In this document: piece after piece, positions 45,007-54,140 of the stretch
How the letters are laid out: each line of letters starts with the position of its first letter
Position numbering within the stretch: the stretch's first letter is position 1
Source of the DNA: Flavobacterium ranwuense
GTDB taxonomy: Bacteria; Bacteroidota; Bacteroidia; Flavobacteriales; Flavobacteriaceae
Length of the DNA: 64,000 nt
NCBI RefSeq assembly: GCF_004349315.1
Contig: NZ_SMLH01000001.1
Span: 496,001-560,000 of the forward strand
Reading direction: 5' to 3'
Translations under genes and position numbers: made by a program
Notes under the pieces: model-generated
Told to the model about the DNA's origin: nothing
Databases searched by the model: none
What the model saw: the letters and a program-made list of their open reading frames with translations, nothing else

Positions 45007-45855
45007 CTATTCGGTTTTATTAAAGGAAGAATTAATAGAGTTCATCATTCCTTCAGTAGTCCAAGTTCCGGAAACAATAATGCGTCTGATGGTGTACAAT
45101 GGATCTACAGGATCTCTTTTGGTAGACAATATATAGGCCATTTTATAATCACTCTTTTTTATTTCAGGAATTGCCGCCGTATTCCATAAACCAAACGGAT
45201 ATGCAAAATCAGTTACCGGTTTTCCAATAATATCCTCCAGTTTTGCTTTAGGTTTTACCAATTGTGTATTCCAGTCGTCTCCTGCATATTTAGTTACCAT
45301 ATGATGGTCCCAAGTATGTGCGCCTACAATATGCCCGTTGTCAGATAAGCTTTTGATTTGCTCTTTACTCATATATCCAGGACGGTTAATAGAAACTGTC
45401 ATTACAAAAAACACGCCTTTGAAACCGTATTTTTTCATTTCGGCTGCGCCAATGCTAAATTGTTCTCCTCTAGTATCATCAAAGGTTATCATAATAGGTT
45501 TTGCAGGTAATGGACCATCATAGACTAAATAGTCATACAATTGTTCCGGCAAAATAGTTTCGTAACCGGCATCGGCTAAGGCTTTCATTTGTTCTGCAAA
45601 AGCGGGAGGTTTTACGGTGTACACTTTTATGTTTCCACTTGCGCTGCTGCTAAAGTCTTTAATGTTATGATAGCATAAAATGGGGACTTCTTTTTTCGAA
45701 ATAATGGTAGTGGCGTCTGCCATGACTTTTTTGGTCACGACTTTTTTTACGGGTGTAGTAATAAGTGGCGTTTCGGGAACTATTTTACGAGGTTCTGATT
45801 GACAGCCGACCAATAATATAAATCCACCAAAAATAAAACATAGAATATTTTTCAT
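45007..45855 (-). CDS. Polysaccharide deacetylase lipoprotein (NodB/CE4)
   Basis: A 282-residue lipoprotein (LLVGC, Cys18) with a CE4 deacetylase domain: TFDD (residues 124-127, catalytic and metal Asp), HTWDHH (180-185, metal His pair) and FAYPFG (217-222). Enzymes of this type remove N-acetyl groups from peptidoglycan, PNAG or other glycans in the envelope. It is transcribed after the lipoprotein gene at 46.9 kb (14-base gap), so the two may act on one glycan. Confidence 0.9.
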   Translation of the reverse strand: MKNILCFIFGGFILLVGCQSEPRKIVPETPLITTPVKKVVTKKVMADATTIISKKEVPILCYHNIKDFSSSASGNIKVYTVKPPAFAEQMKALADAGYETILPEQLYDYLVYDGPLPAKPIMITFDDTRGEQFSIGAAEMKKYGFKGVFFVMTVSINRPGYMSKEQIKSLSDNGHIVGAHTWDHHMVTKYAGDDWNTQLVKPKAKLEDIIGKPVTDFAYPFGLWNTAAIPEIKKSDYKMAYILSTKRDPVDPLYTIRRIIVSGTWTTEGMMNSINSSFNKTE

Positions 45856-45869
45856 AAATCAAATAGTAA

Positions 45870-46895
45870 TTATTGGTACTGAATGTAAATTGGTTTTGGA
45901 GTGAATTTTACTAACTCTTCCGGGCTGTACATTTTCCAATCCTTTTTATTGTCGTTTTTATAAAATAATTTAAAACCGGCAAACTGTACGGGTTCTCTAT
46001 AAATATAACTCATATAAGAATCTTTTTTTAGTACCTTACTTCCAAAACCATCCATGTCCATTACGATTTGAACTTCAGGAACCTTTTTAATTTCTTTGTA
46101 ATTTTTCACCATTCCTTGTGTGAAACGGTGTATTACAAGCACCTTTGGAGTCAACTTATTTTTGCGTACGATGTTTGCCAAAATGTCAATGGCGTCATTA
46201 ATATCCGCGGCAGTAAAATGCCCAATTTTAGAACCCGGACGCTCTCCATTTTTCATCGAAAATTCGGGATCAATTCCTAAATGAACATTAGGCATGGACA
46301 GATAGTGTTCCAGTTCGGCTACTTCTGCTTTAACTGTGCTGTGTCCTACCTGAATGTCTAAAAAAACCAAGGCATTAATCGGTTTAGCCCAACTTATAAT
46401 AGTGTCTATTTGTTTAAAAGGCATGCGCATGCGGTGCATGTTATTTTTTCCCGGAGCGCCTTGAGCGGTAACGGCAATGTAATGCAAAGCAGGAATTGCT
46501 TTAACAGTAGAATCAGCTGCTTGCCATTTGGCTATTTCGCCTTGTAGCTTTGCCAGCATTTGTTTTCGGGGAAGTTCACCCAATATCCCCATTCTTGTAG
46601 AATATAAATTTCCGTAATACGCAATAATCCGATTGTATGGTAATAATGCGCCAGGCAAAGGGTAAGGCGCTTTTACAGGCCATCTGCCGGTAGTGTCATT
46701 GTTGCTTAACGCCAACATTCTTTTGTTGAAGTCAACAGTATCAATTGTAAGGGTTGTAGTTTTTTCTGTGGTATCCGTTTTTACGGTATCCGATTTTTCT
46801 GTACCGGTTACAGCATCGGCTGCTTTCCCCTTTTCACAGGAAATATTTAAGAGCAGTAATGGAAGTGTAATAAATGCAATAGCTGATTTTTTCAT
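45870..46895 (-). CDS. Lipoprotein of unknown function
   Basis: A 341-residue lipoprotein (lipobox LLNISC, Cys20) with a Thr/Asp-rich linker (about 25-55). The conserved-looking mature domain has strand-like segments at intervals: ALHYIAV, LVFLDIQVGHS, VHLGIDPEFSM, KVLVIHRFTQGM, VQIVMDMDGFG. The regular beta/alpha spacing with acidic residues at strand ends suggests a TIM barrel such as a glycoside hydrolase, but I cannot assign a family. It is the first gene of an operon with the polysaccharide deacetylase. Function not claimed. Confidence 0.7.
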   Translation of the reverse strand: MKKSAIAFITLPLLLLNISCEKGKAADAVTGTEKSDTVKTDTTEKTTTLTIDTVDFNKRMLALSNNDTTGRWPVKAPYPLPGALLPYNRIIAYYGNLYSTRMGILGELPRKQMLAKLQGEIAKWQAADSTVKAIPALHYIAVTAQGAPGKNNMHRMRMPFKQIDTIISWAKPINALVFLDIQVGHSTVKAEVAELEHYLSMPNVHLGIDPEFSMKNGERPGSKIGHFTAADINDAIDILANIVRKNKLTPKVLVIHRFTQGMVKNYKEIKKVPEVQIVMDMDGFGSKVLKKDSYMSYIYREPVQFAGFKLFYKNDNKKDWKMYSPEELVKFTPKPIYIQYQ

Positions 46896-47203
46896 AAATT
46901 AATTTTATTAATTTTCAATGTAAAGATAAAGTATTTTTAGAAGTGTGATGTCAATTATAATAGTGTTTCGGTCGGCTAATTTTTATATAATTCACGGATT
47001 TGAATTTTTTTCAAACTACCTTAATTCGAACTTCAAGTTTCTTCCAATTTAATATTCAAACGAAATGTACTTCAGTTAATTGTTCAGCTGTTAATTTTAA
47101 TAAAAAGGCAGTTTGCTTTTATCACAATTTGAGAATAGTTTTTGGAAAATAAAAAGAAATAGCTAACTTTATAAAAGTTTTTACTCACCTAAATACCAAA
47201 CAA
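46896..47203. other. Divergent intergenic region between lipoprotein and TonB receptor genes
   Basis: These 308 bases have no plausible gene. GTTAATT occurs twice 15 bases apart (47075 and 47090), a possible regulator site, and a TAG-T-rich G stretch near 47136 could be a weak -7 element. I see no Fur-like palindrome. Confidence 0.4.
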
Positions 47204-49285
47204 TTGTTCAAAAAATCCCTTTATTTTCTTCTCTTTCTATGTAGTGCTACTGCTATTTTTGGACAAATAAAAAAAGATACTATTGCACTTTCTGAAGTCA
47301 CGTTGAAGGGTTCACCTATCAAAAATGCACTTCAAAATGTTGCCTCCTCCGTTTCGGTGATTACTACAGCTGACATCAATAAAAGTGACGGAATTATACT
47401 GACTCCGGTTTTAAACAAAATCCCTGGCGTTACGATGCAACAAGGCGCTTTGAATACCAACAGAATTACTATTCGTGGCATTGGCGCGCGATCTCAATAT
47501 GGAACGAATAAAATAAAAGCCTATTTTGATGGGATCCCATTGAGTTCCGGGGAAGGCGAAACTACTATTGATGATATAGATTTGGTTTCAATCGAAAAAA
47601 TTGAGATTATAAAAGGGCCAAACTCCACAAGTTTTGGTTCCGGTTTGGGCGGAGTGATTCAGCTGTTTTCAAGAGAAACACCTTTGTTGGAATCGTTTGG
47701 AAAATCAACGATCACTTTTGGAAGTTTTGGGTTGTTGCAGCAACGTCTTTCGGCAGGATACAGCGATTCTAAAACGAATGTATACACAAGTTTTACGGAT
47801 TTGCAAAGTGACGGATTTAGAGCCAACAGTTCTTATAACAGAAAATCATTTAATCTCCAAGGCAAACAAAAAATGGCGCCCAACGGCAGTTTGTCATTTT
47901 TGGGAATTTTCACCCGATTGAAAGCTTTTATTCCAAGTTCAATAAATGAGACGGATTTAAAAAATAATCCTGAAAAGGCAGCCAGTACTTGGGCGGCAGC
48001 ACAAGGTTTTGAGTCGTATGATAAATTCATGCTCGGATTGGGATACGACCATCAGTTTTCTCAGAAATGGTCCCTACAAACCAGTGTTTTTTCTAATTTT
48101 AAAGAGGCGTACGAACCCAGACCTTTTGATATTTTAGATGAAAAAACAAGTGCTGCAGGTTTTCGTTCCAACGTAAATTATAAAAACCGATTGTTTTCTT
48201 TGCCATTTGAACTGAGTTTTGGCACCGAATTATTAACGGAAAAATATCAATATTCATTATTTGAAAACGAATACCAATCACAACCGGGTCAAGGAAGTAT
48301 AAAAGGTGACGAATTTAGCGCCATTAAACAAAACCGGAATTACATCAACTACTTTTTACAAATGGAATTTTGGATTTCAGAAAAGCTGCATCTGGAAACT
48401 GGAGTTGCATTAAATACAACCAAATATTCGGTAGAAGATGTTTTCGAAAATAACTCTGGCGGGCAAAAGATGCCATTTACTTTTGGAAATGTTTGGTCGC
48501 CAAGAGTTGGTTTATCTTACAAAGTAAGCAATGGAAAAAACATATTTGCATCAGTAAGCAAAGGATTTTCGGTTCCATCAGTTGCAGAAACATTGACTCC
48601 CGTGGGTCAAATAAATACGGATTTGAAACCAGAATTGGGTTGGAATTATGAATTGGGTTTCAAAGGAAATTGGCTTAAAAATAAAGTATACACGGAAGTA
48701 ACGTTTTATACCACACAAATCAAAAACCTATTAGTGGCACGACGCACCGCCGATGATCAGTTTGTAGGGATTAATGCAGGGAGCAGCTCGCATACTGGGT
48801 TAGAATTCTTGGTTAATTATAAGCTGTTGGAATTAAACAAACTTCAAATTACGCCTTATTTTTCAGGAGCGGTGAATGATTTTAAATTCAAAGAATTTTT
48901 GGATGGTGATGCGAATTATTCGGGAAACCAACTTACGGGAGTTCCTGAAAAGCAATTTAATTTTGGGGTAGATTTAAACACAAAAAACGGATTTAGTATC
49001 AACTCATCTTTCCGAACGATGGGTAAAATTCCGTTAAACGATTCCAATACAAAACACAGTGAACGGTATTCGTTGCTTGATATTAAAACTACTTATGTTT
49101 TTACGATTCTTAAAATCCTAAAAACAGAGTTGAATGCTGGAGTTAATAATGCATTGGATACCAAATATGCAGCTAACATTTTGCCTAATGCAGTAGGATT
49201 TGGTACTGCTGCTCCACGTTATTTTTATCCCGGAAATCCTGTAAATTTTTATGGAGGTTTTTCAGTGTCTTATGTTTTTAGGTAA
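47204..49285 (+). CDS. TonB-dependent receptor
   Basis: A 693-residue outer-membrane receptor: signal peptide (cleaved near AIFG-Q), a plug domain (about 30-150 with ITIRGIGARSQYG and KIEIIKGPNSTSFGSG) and a 22-strand barrel ending in an aromatic residue pattern (FSVSYVFR). It resembles iron-complex (FecA/FepA) receptors. The start is a TTG, as no ATG gives a signal peptide. It may import a ferric siderophore or similar; the ligand is unknown. No downstream partner on the same strand. Confidence 0.9.
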   Translation: MFKKSLYFLLFLCSATAIFGQIKKDTIALSEVTLKGSPIKNALQNVASSVSVITTADINKSDGIILTPVLNKIPGVTMQQGALNTNRITIRGIGARSQYGTNKIKAYFDGIPLSSGEGETTIDDIDLVSIEKIEIIKGPNSTSFGSGLGGVIQLFSRETPLLESFGKSTITFGSFGLLQQRLSAGYSDSKTNVYTSFTDLQSDGFRANSSYNRKSFNLQGKQKMAPNGSLSFLGIFTRLKAFIPSSINETDLKNNPEKAASTWAAAQGFESYDKFMLGLGYDHQFSQKWSLQTSVFSNFKEAYEPRPFDILDEKTSAAGFRSNVNYKNRLFSLPFELSFGTELLTEKYQYSLFENEYQSQPGQGSIKGDEFSAIKQNRNYINYFLQMEFWISEKLHLETGVALNTTKYSVEDVFENNSGGQKMPFTFGNVWSPRVGLSYKVSNGKNIFASVSKGFSVPSVAETLTPVGQINTDLKPELGWNYELGFKGNWLKNKVYTEVTFYTTQIKNLLVARRTADDQFVGINAGSSSHTGLEFLVNYKLLELNKLQITPYFSGAVNDFKFKEFLDGDANYSGNQLTGVPEKQFNFGVDLNTKNGFSINSSFRTMGKIPLNDSNTKHSERYSLLDIKTTYVFTILKILKTELNAGVNNALDTKYAANILPNAVGFGTAAPRYFYPGNPVNFYGGFSVSYVFR

Positions 49286-49302
49286 GGATGCTAACCCAAA
49301 TT

Positions 49303-49746
49303 TTATTTTTTAATGGCGGCTACCTCTTTCTCTGTAACGATTTTGGTTTGTTTATTACCCCAAGAAGTCATCACGTAGTTCATCACATCAGCTACTTCCT
49401 GATCAGAAAGGCCCATCGCCGGCATGTTGCTATTGTACTTTATTTTGTTGACAATTATTTCGCCGCTTTGTCCAAATTTTACGGCAGTAATACTCTGATT
49501 ACGCTTGTTTTTTAGCCAATCGGAGCCTGCTAGAGGCGGAAAAGTTTTAGTGTCTCCTTTGCCGTTCACACCATGGCATTGCATGCAAAAATCAGCATAA
49601 ATTTCTTTTCCGGGTGACTGAAGTTTTGAAACAACAGCGGTTTCAGTATTCAAGTCAATATAGTTGTCTGTGGAAAATGGGTTTTCGAATGAGAAGCTTC
49701 CAAATACAAACACTCCAAATCCTAAAAATAATTTCGTTGTCAACAT
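49303..49746 (-). CDS. Class I cytochrome c
   Basis: A 147-residue exported mono-haem cytochrome: haem motif CMQCH (Cys54, Cys57, His58) and a Met ligand in NMPAMG (Met108 or Met111). It lies 3 bases after the PQQ-type sugar dehydrogenase gene, so it probably accepts electrons from that enzyme and passes them to the respiratory chain in the periplasm. Confidence 0.92.
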   Translation of the reverse strand: MLTTKLFLGFGVFVFGSFSFENPFSTDNYIDLNTETAVVSKLQSPGKEIYADFCMQCHGVNGKGDTKTFPPLAGSDWLKNKRNQSITAVKFGQSGEIIVNKIKYNSNMPAMGLSDQEVADVMNYVMTSWGNKQTKIVTEKEVAAIKK

Positions 49747-49749
49747 AGT

Positions 49750-50874
49750 TTAATTAGGTATGATTTTGAGTATTCCCTTTCCTTCGACGCCCATATAGAT
49801 ATAGCCGTCCGGACCTTGAGCCACATTGCGCACACGACCAATATCGGTTGCAATTTTTTGTCTGCCGATAACTTCATTGCCTTTCAGTTTTACCAATTCC
49901 AGATATTGGAACTTTAAAGAGCCTACAAGCAAATGTCCTTTCCAGTCCGGATATTTATCACTGGTAACAAATGCCATTCCGCTTGGAGCGATAGAAGGCA
50001 GCCAATAATAAATTGGTTTTTCAATCCCTGGTTTTTCGTTTTCTTTACTAATGGTTGTTCCGTCATAATCGATACCATAGGTAACAACTGGCCATCCATA
50101 ATTAGCCCCTTTCTTGATGATGTTGATTTCATCTCCACCTTGAGGACCGTGTTCATGTGCCCAAATTGCTCCTGTTGTGGGGTTTTTTGCTATTCCTTGC
50201 GGATTCCGATTTCCGTAAGTGTAAATCGCTTCTTTTACTCCAGCCTGACCCACAAAAGGATTATCTTTAGGAATACTACCGTCATCATTTAATCGGTATA
50301 TCTTTCCGCCATCGCGTTTGATGTCTTGGGGATTTACAAAATGTTCGCCACGCTCTCCTATTGAAAAATACAGATAGCCATCATTATCAAATACAATTCG
50401 GGAACCAAAATGCTGCCCTTTAGTGGTGTTGGGAGTGGCTTTGTAAAGCGATTCGATTTGTGTCAGACTTCCGTCCAATAGTTTTGCTCGAATGAGTTTG
50501 GTGTGACCGCCGGTGCCATCCCCTTCATCCGAAGCATACGTCATATAGATCCAGCCATTTTTTGCATAATTAGGATGTAAAGCAATATCTAATAGTCCGC
50601 CCTGTCCACGAGAATATACTTTGGGAACATTTTTAATTTCAGTTTTTGCGCTATTTTTGATATGATACAGAATTCCGCTTTTTTCAGTTACCAACATTGA
50701 GCCGTCAGGCAACCAAGTCATTCCCCATGGAATAGCAATATCAGAAGCTACGGTTTTGAGCGTATAGTTTTTTGCTTCGTCTTTGATAGCAAGATCATTT
50801 GGTTTTACTTGTGCCTCGCAACCGAAAGAAAGGAATGAAATAATCATAAGAGAGGCTAGTGCTGTTTTTTTCAT
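49750..50874 (-). CDS. PQQ-dependent sugar dehydrogenase (sGDH-like lipoprotein)
   Basis: A 374-residue six-bladed beta-propeller of the soluble aldose/glucose dehydrogenase family. It has a lipobox FGC (about residue 19), then IPWGMTWLPDGSMLV, GQHFGSRIVFD and EHGPQGGDEIN, which fit the PQQ/Ca site. These enzymes oxidise aldoses to lactones with PQQ. The gene is followed by cytochrome c and preceded, 207 bases away, by a GH3 glucosidase gene. Whether this strain makes PQQ cannot be seen here. Confidence 0.88.
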   Translation of the reverse strand: MKKTALASLMIISFLSFGCEAQVKPNDLAIKDEAKNYTLKTVASDIAIPWGMTWLPDGSMLVTEKSGILYHIKNSAKTEIKNVPKVYSRGQGGLLDIALHPNYAKNGWIYMTYASDEGDGTGGHTKLIRAKLLDGSLTQIESLYKATPNTTKGQHFGSRIVFDNDGYLYFSIGERGEHFVNPQDIKRDGGKIYRLNDDGSIPKDNPFVGQAGVKEAIYTYGNRNPQGIAKNPTTGAIWAHEHGPQGGDEINIIKKGANYGWPVVTYGIDYDGTTISKENEKPGIEKPIYYWLPSIAPSGMAFVTSDKYPDWKGHLLVGSLKFQYLELVKLKGNEVIGRQKIATDIGRVRNVAQGPDGYIYMGVEGKGILKIIPN

Positions 50875-51042
50875 GAGTATGATTTTTAATCTTTTTTTAA
50901 AAGAAATCTTCTTAAAGATAGTAAAAGAGGAATTAAAAATTCAATCAAGCATTTAATTTTGCTTAGAATTAACAAAATAAAGCGATTGGAATCCTGTTTT
51001 TGTAGCGAGAAATGAACTCAAAATTTAGAATTGCACATAAAA

Positions 51043-51066
51043 AACCACCTAAATAATTAGGTGGTT
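51043..51066 (-). terminator. Terminator of the GH3 glucosidase gene
   Basis: Read on the minus strand, AACCACCTAA and TTAGGTGGTT form a perfect 10-bp stem with a 4-base loop, followed by a T-run. It starts 15 bases after the gene. Confidence 0.85.
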
Positions 51067-51080
51067 GAAATGTAATTTAC

Positions 51081-53411
51081 TTATTTCTTAACGCTGTATT
51101 TTGCGGTTCTAGCGTCTTCGATTACCCCTTTCCAGTTTAATCCAAAACCAAAATCATACACATTTCCAGCAGCATCTTTATAGGGTGTCATGTCGTGAGG
51201 AACGTCTTCCAATTGTTTTTCAACAGTTGTCATGTTCAATGGCATTTGCAAAGGCAACAATCCGGAAGGTTCTGTTTTACCCGAAACAATATCCAACAAA
51301 GCTTCTATTTGTACGCCAAATTCTCCCACGATGGCATCTACTTCTTTTTCAAATTCCCCAAAAACCATTGGATTAGAAATATTCACAGACACTAATACCG
51401 GCTTTCCATTCATGGCTTTTTTAGTTTCCAGAATGGTGTTTAAATCCGGATACGAATTTGATTTTGATATTTTATTCCAATACGAACGGTTGGTAATCGT
51501 TGGGTCAATCACAGGATCTCCAGCAGCAATACTTTGCGCTCTGGCATCGACTGCGGTATAGTCTTTTAATTGCAAACTAATGGGCACATATCCATTTCCA
51601 CCGGCTTCTCTATCGGCTCTACTGTATCCTCCGCTTATCGGACTTTTGATAAATACAATGGCGAAATCTGCTTTAGCAGGATCATCCGTTACCGTATAAT
51701 ATTTTTTAATCAATTCTAAATTAACCGGATATTCAATTTTTTCTGATGATGGTTGACCAAAAAAGTTGATTCCCGCAGGAGTAACTCTTTTTGGGATATA
51801 AACTGTCTTTCCTTTTGCAATTGGCAACGTTTTATTTTGATTTTTAATCATCACAACAGACTTCAATTGCGCGTCGTATCCTGCTTTCATAAAATAAGGT
51901 TTCCCCACAATAGCTTTGGTCTCCATAGGGTCTAAATAGGAGTTTTCGAACAATCCCACTCTGAAAATATTCAAAAGTAAACGAACCGCTGATTGCTCAA
52001 AACGCTTGCGCATGAATGGTTCACCGTGTTCTTTTATTCCCATTTGGTACGCTTCCAGCACCGGATTAATATCATTATTCCCGCCAAATTGATCGACCCC
52101 TGCCATCAAAACTTTATAATGTCTTTCGGCAATACTTAATTTTTCAACACCCCAAGATTTCCCAGAGAAAACATCAGGAGTAGGGCCTTCATCTGCAGTA
52201 ATCAGCCAATCCGTACAAACGACTCCTTCATAACCGTATTGATCTCTTAATAAATCCGTAATGATGTATTTACTGAATCCGTTTCCAACATTCTCACCGT
52301 ATTTTTTATCCTGACCATACGAAATTGTGTAATACGGCATCACTGCTGAGGCTTTTTTAGTACTGCCATTCAATTTAAAGGCACCCTCTGTAAAAGGTTT
52401 TAAATGGGTTTCGAAATTATTTCCCGGATACACTGCAAATTTTCCGTATGCAAAATGACCATCACGACCACCTTCTTCCGGACCTCCACTTGGCCAGTGT
52501 TTGATCATCGCATTGACACTTTGATTTCCCCATCCTTCATAAGCAGCAATCGATTTTGGTGATGTTTGAAATCCATCCACATAAGCTCTTGCCATATCTG
52601 TTGCCAGTTTTGGGTCTTCGCCAAAAGTACCCACAAAACGATTCCATCTTGGTTCTGTTGCCAAATCAATCTGTGGCGATAGCGCTGTGGTGATTCCCAT
52701 GGCTCTGTATTCTTTGGCAGCAATCGCACCAAATTGTTCCGTGATAGCGGCATCAAAAGTAGCAGCTAATCCTAATTCTTCGGGCCATTGTGATATAGCT
52801 CCACCAGAACCTGCATTGTATTCGGCATCTTTATTGGCTCCATTTCTTGGGTCAGAACTATTGTTGGAAGGGATGCCCATTCCAATACCTTCTACTAATG
52901 CTTGTATATTATTATTCCATGTTGCAGTAACTATTGGACTTTCAACAGATGTCATTAGTACATGGCGTAAATTATCTTTGGTTAAAAATGCAATTTGTTG
53001 ATCAGACAAATCAGATGATTTTGCACCACTTTTAGAAAATGGTTTTTCATTATAGGTTCCGGTAAACATTCCTGCTTCCTGTGCCGGAATAGCTTGATGC
53101 CTGCTGTATAACATTAATCCGGCCATTTGCTCTACCGTCATTTTAGAGGCAAGATCTTTGGCACGTTCTGCTACCGGTTTTCTCCAATCTTCATAAATAT
53201 CTAACTTCCCATTTTTGTTGAGGTCTTTAAAAGCCAAGCCGTCTGCTTGTATGATTTTAATTCCTGATTTTGGAGAATATCCTAATGTTTGTCCTCCTTG
53301 GTTTTGAACAATGTTATGGGAGTCTTTAGGCGTTTCTGTCCATTTTTTTTGGGCATACGTTTGCGTTCCAACAAGTAAAAGTAACGCAGGTAATACAATT
53401 CTTTTTTTCAT
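51081..53411 (-). CDS. GH3 beta-glucosidase-like hydrolase
   Basis: A 776-residue exported GH3 enzyme (signal peptide to QTYAQ). An EF-hand-like calcium loop DLNKNGKLDIYED (63-75) precedes the TIM barrel. The nucleophile is expected in GVVCTDW (Asp401) and KHWPSGG (304-310) binds substrate. The C-terminal alpha/beta sandwich follows (about 530-700). Such Bacteroidota enzymes release glucose or xylose from oligosaccharides in the periplasm. With the downstream PQQ dehydrogenase and cytochrome it could feed sugar oxidation. A terminator after it argues for separate transcription from those genes. Confidence 0.92.
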   Translation of the reverse strand: MKKRIVLPALLLLVGTQTYAQKKWTETPKDSHNIVQNQGGQTLGYSPKSGIKIIQADGLAFKDLNKNGKLDIYEDWRKPVAERAKDLASKMTVEQMAGLMLYSRHQAIPAQEAGMFTGTYNEKPFSKSGAKSSDLSDQQIAFLTKDNLRHVLMTSVESPIVTATWNNNIQALVEGIGMGIPSNNSSDPRNGANKDAEYNAGSGGAISQWPEELGLAATFDAAITEQFGAIAAKEYRAMGITTALSPQIDLATEPRWNRFVGTFGEDPKLATDMARAYVDGFQTSPKSIAAYEGWGNQSVNAMIKHWPSGGPEEGGRDGHFAYGKFAVYPGNNFETHLKPFTEGAFKLNGSTKKASAVMPYYTISYGQDKKYGENVGNGFSKYIITDLLRDQYGYEGVVCTDWLITADEGPTPDVFSGKSWGVEKLSIAERHYKVLMAGVDQFGGNNDINPVLEAYQMGIKEHGEPFMRKRFEQSAVRLLLNIFRVGLFENSYLDPMETKAIVGKPYFMKAGYDAQLKSVVMIKNQNKTLPIAKGKTVYIPKRVTPAGINFFGQPSSEKIEYPVNLELIKKYYTVTDDPAKADFAIVFIKSPISGGYSRADREAGGNGYVPISLQLKDYTAVDARAQSIAAGDPVIDPTITNRSYWNKISKSNSYPDLNTILETKKAMNGKPVLVSVNISNPMVFGEFEKEVDAIVGEFGVQIEALLDIVSGKTEPSGLLPLQMPLNMTTVEKQLEDVPHDMTPYKDAAGNVYDFGFGLNWKGVIEDARTAKYSVKK

Positions 53412-53746
53412 GTTTTGGTTCTTGTTTTTGGTAATTAAATATTTAAATTATAGTGGTTTATGTTTTGTAATATTATTTTTAAAGGGCAAAATTGTAATCG
53501 ACACTCTTTTCTGTTGCTGTCGAGTTCACGAAAAGGATTTCAAATATAATAAATATGTGTCATATCAACGCAATGAGATAAAAATATTTTCTAAAAAAAG
53601 ATGGAAACTCTTTAAAAATAAACTATTTAACGCTGGTTTTCACTTTTAATGTAATCTAGTGGTTTTTCAATTGCACCGAATTAAAGGGAAGTTTTTAATC
53701 GTCTTATTTTAACCGTTTTTTTAACCGTGTATTAACAAAAGGAGTT
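53412..53746. other. Non-coding gap left of the Crp/integrase scar
   Basis: These 335 bases hold no supported gene. Open frames here are short and lack homology-like features. The promoter of the GH3 gene should lie near its right edge (minus strand). Base composition is AT-rich like other gaps. Confidence 0.4.
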
Positions 53747-53863
53747 ATGGAGGAGATTTTAAGAAGACAAATTGAGGAAAGTGTGCAAATAACGGATGGT
53801 GAATTTCAATTGGTACCCTCTTGTTTTTCGGTTGGTAAATGTAAAAAGCACCAATGCATTTAG
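53747..53863 (+). pseudogene. N-terminal remnant of a Crp/Fnr family regulator
   Basis: AAAGGAG precedes an ATG, then 38 codons (begins MEEILRRQIEE, includes ITDGEFQLV and KCKKHQ) before TAG. The pattern 'x-x-T-D-x-E-F...F-x-x-x-K-x-K-K-H-Q' is the start of Bacteroidota cyclic-nucleotide-binding (Crp/Fnr) regulators, which should continue for about 150 more residues. Only the first helix is left. Similarity ends at about 53855, exactly where the integrase remnant on the other strand begins. Confidence 0.55.
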
Positions 53864-53953
53864 GGTTAATCTACAATACAATGGAGATTGATTCTTCTTG
53901 TTTGTTCTGTTCTTTCCTTGAACAAATAGGATTTTAAAATTGTCTGTTGTCAT
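53759..53953 (-). pseudogene. N-terminal remnant of a tyrosine integrase
   Basis: A 64-codon frame. Its first ~32 residues (NFKILFVQGKNRTNKKNQSP, then LYCRLTLN) match the arm-type DNA-binding N-terminus of Bacteroidota phage-like integrases, which read '...RTNKKGQ-P-IYCRIT-NG'. After residue 32 (about base 53858) similarity stops and the rest is the antisense of the Crp/Fnr fragment. The catalytic domain is absent, so the element cannot be mobilised by this gene. Confidence 0.6.
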
Positions 53954-53998
53954 AACTTTTGGTTTAAGTTAGACGTACAATTAGTTACGATAAAAAAA

Positions 53999-54070
53999 TT
54001 GTTGCCTTTTAGAAAAAGAGATGTTGCCTAATATGTTGCCTTTTTTTGTAAAATAAGTTGGCAAGTTGGC
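53999..54070. repeat. Short repeats in front of the integrase remnant
   Basis: GTTGCCT occurs three times (54001, 54023, 54035) and AAGTTGGC twice in perfect tandem (54055-54070). Their position upstream of the integrase start suits arm-type integrase binding sites (inference). Confidence 0.4.
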
Positions 54071-54140
54071 AGAAGTCAAAAATTCTCTCTTCTCTACTGA
54101 ATCATCATGAAGTCTTGCTTTCACTACCGCCTTAAAACAA

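Noticed and set aside
53311-53649. 112-codon plus-strand frame left of the Crp/integrase scar
   Set aside because: It starts inside the antisense of the GH3 signal peptide and runs through AT-rich non-coding DNA. It has no recognisable features.
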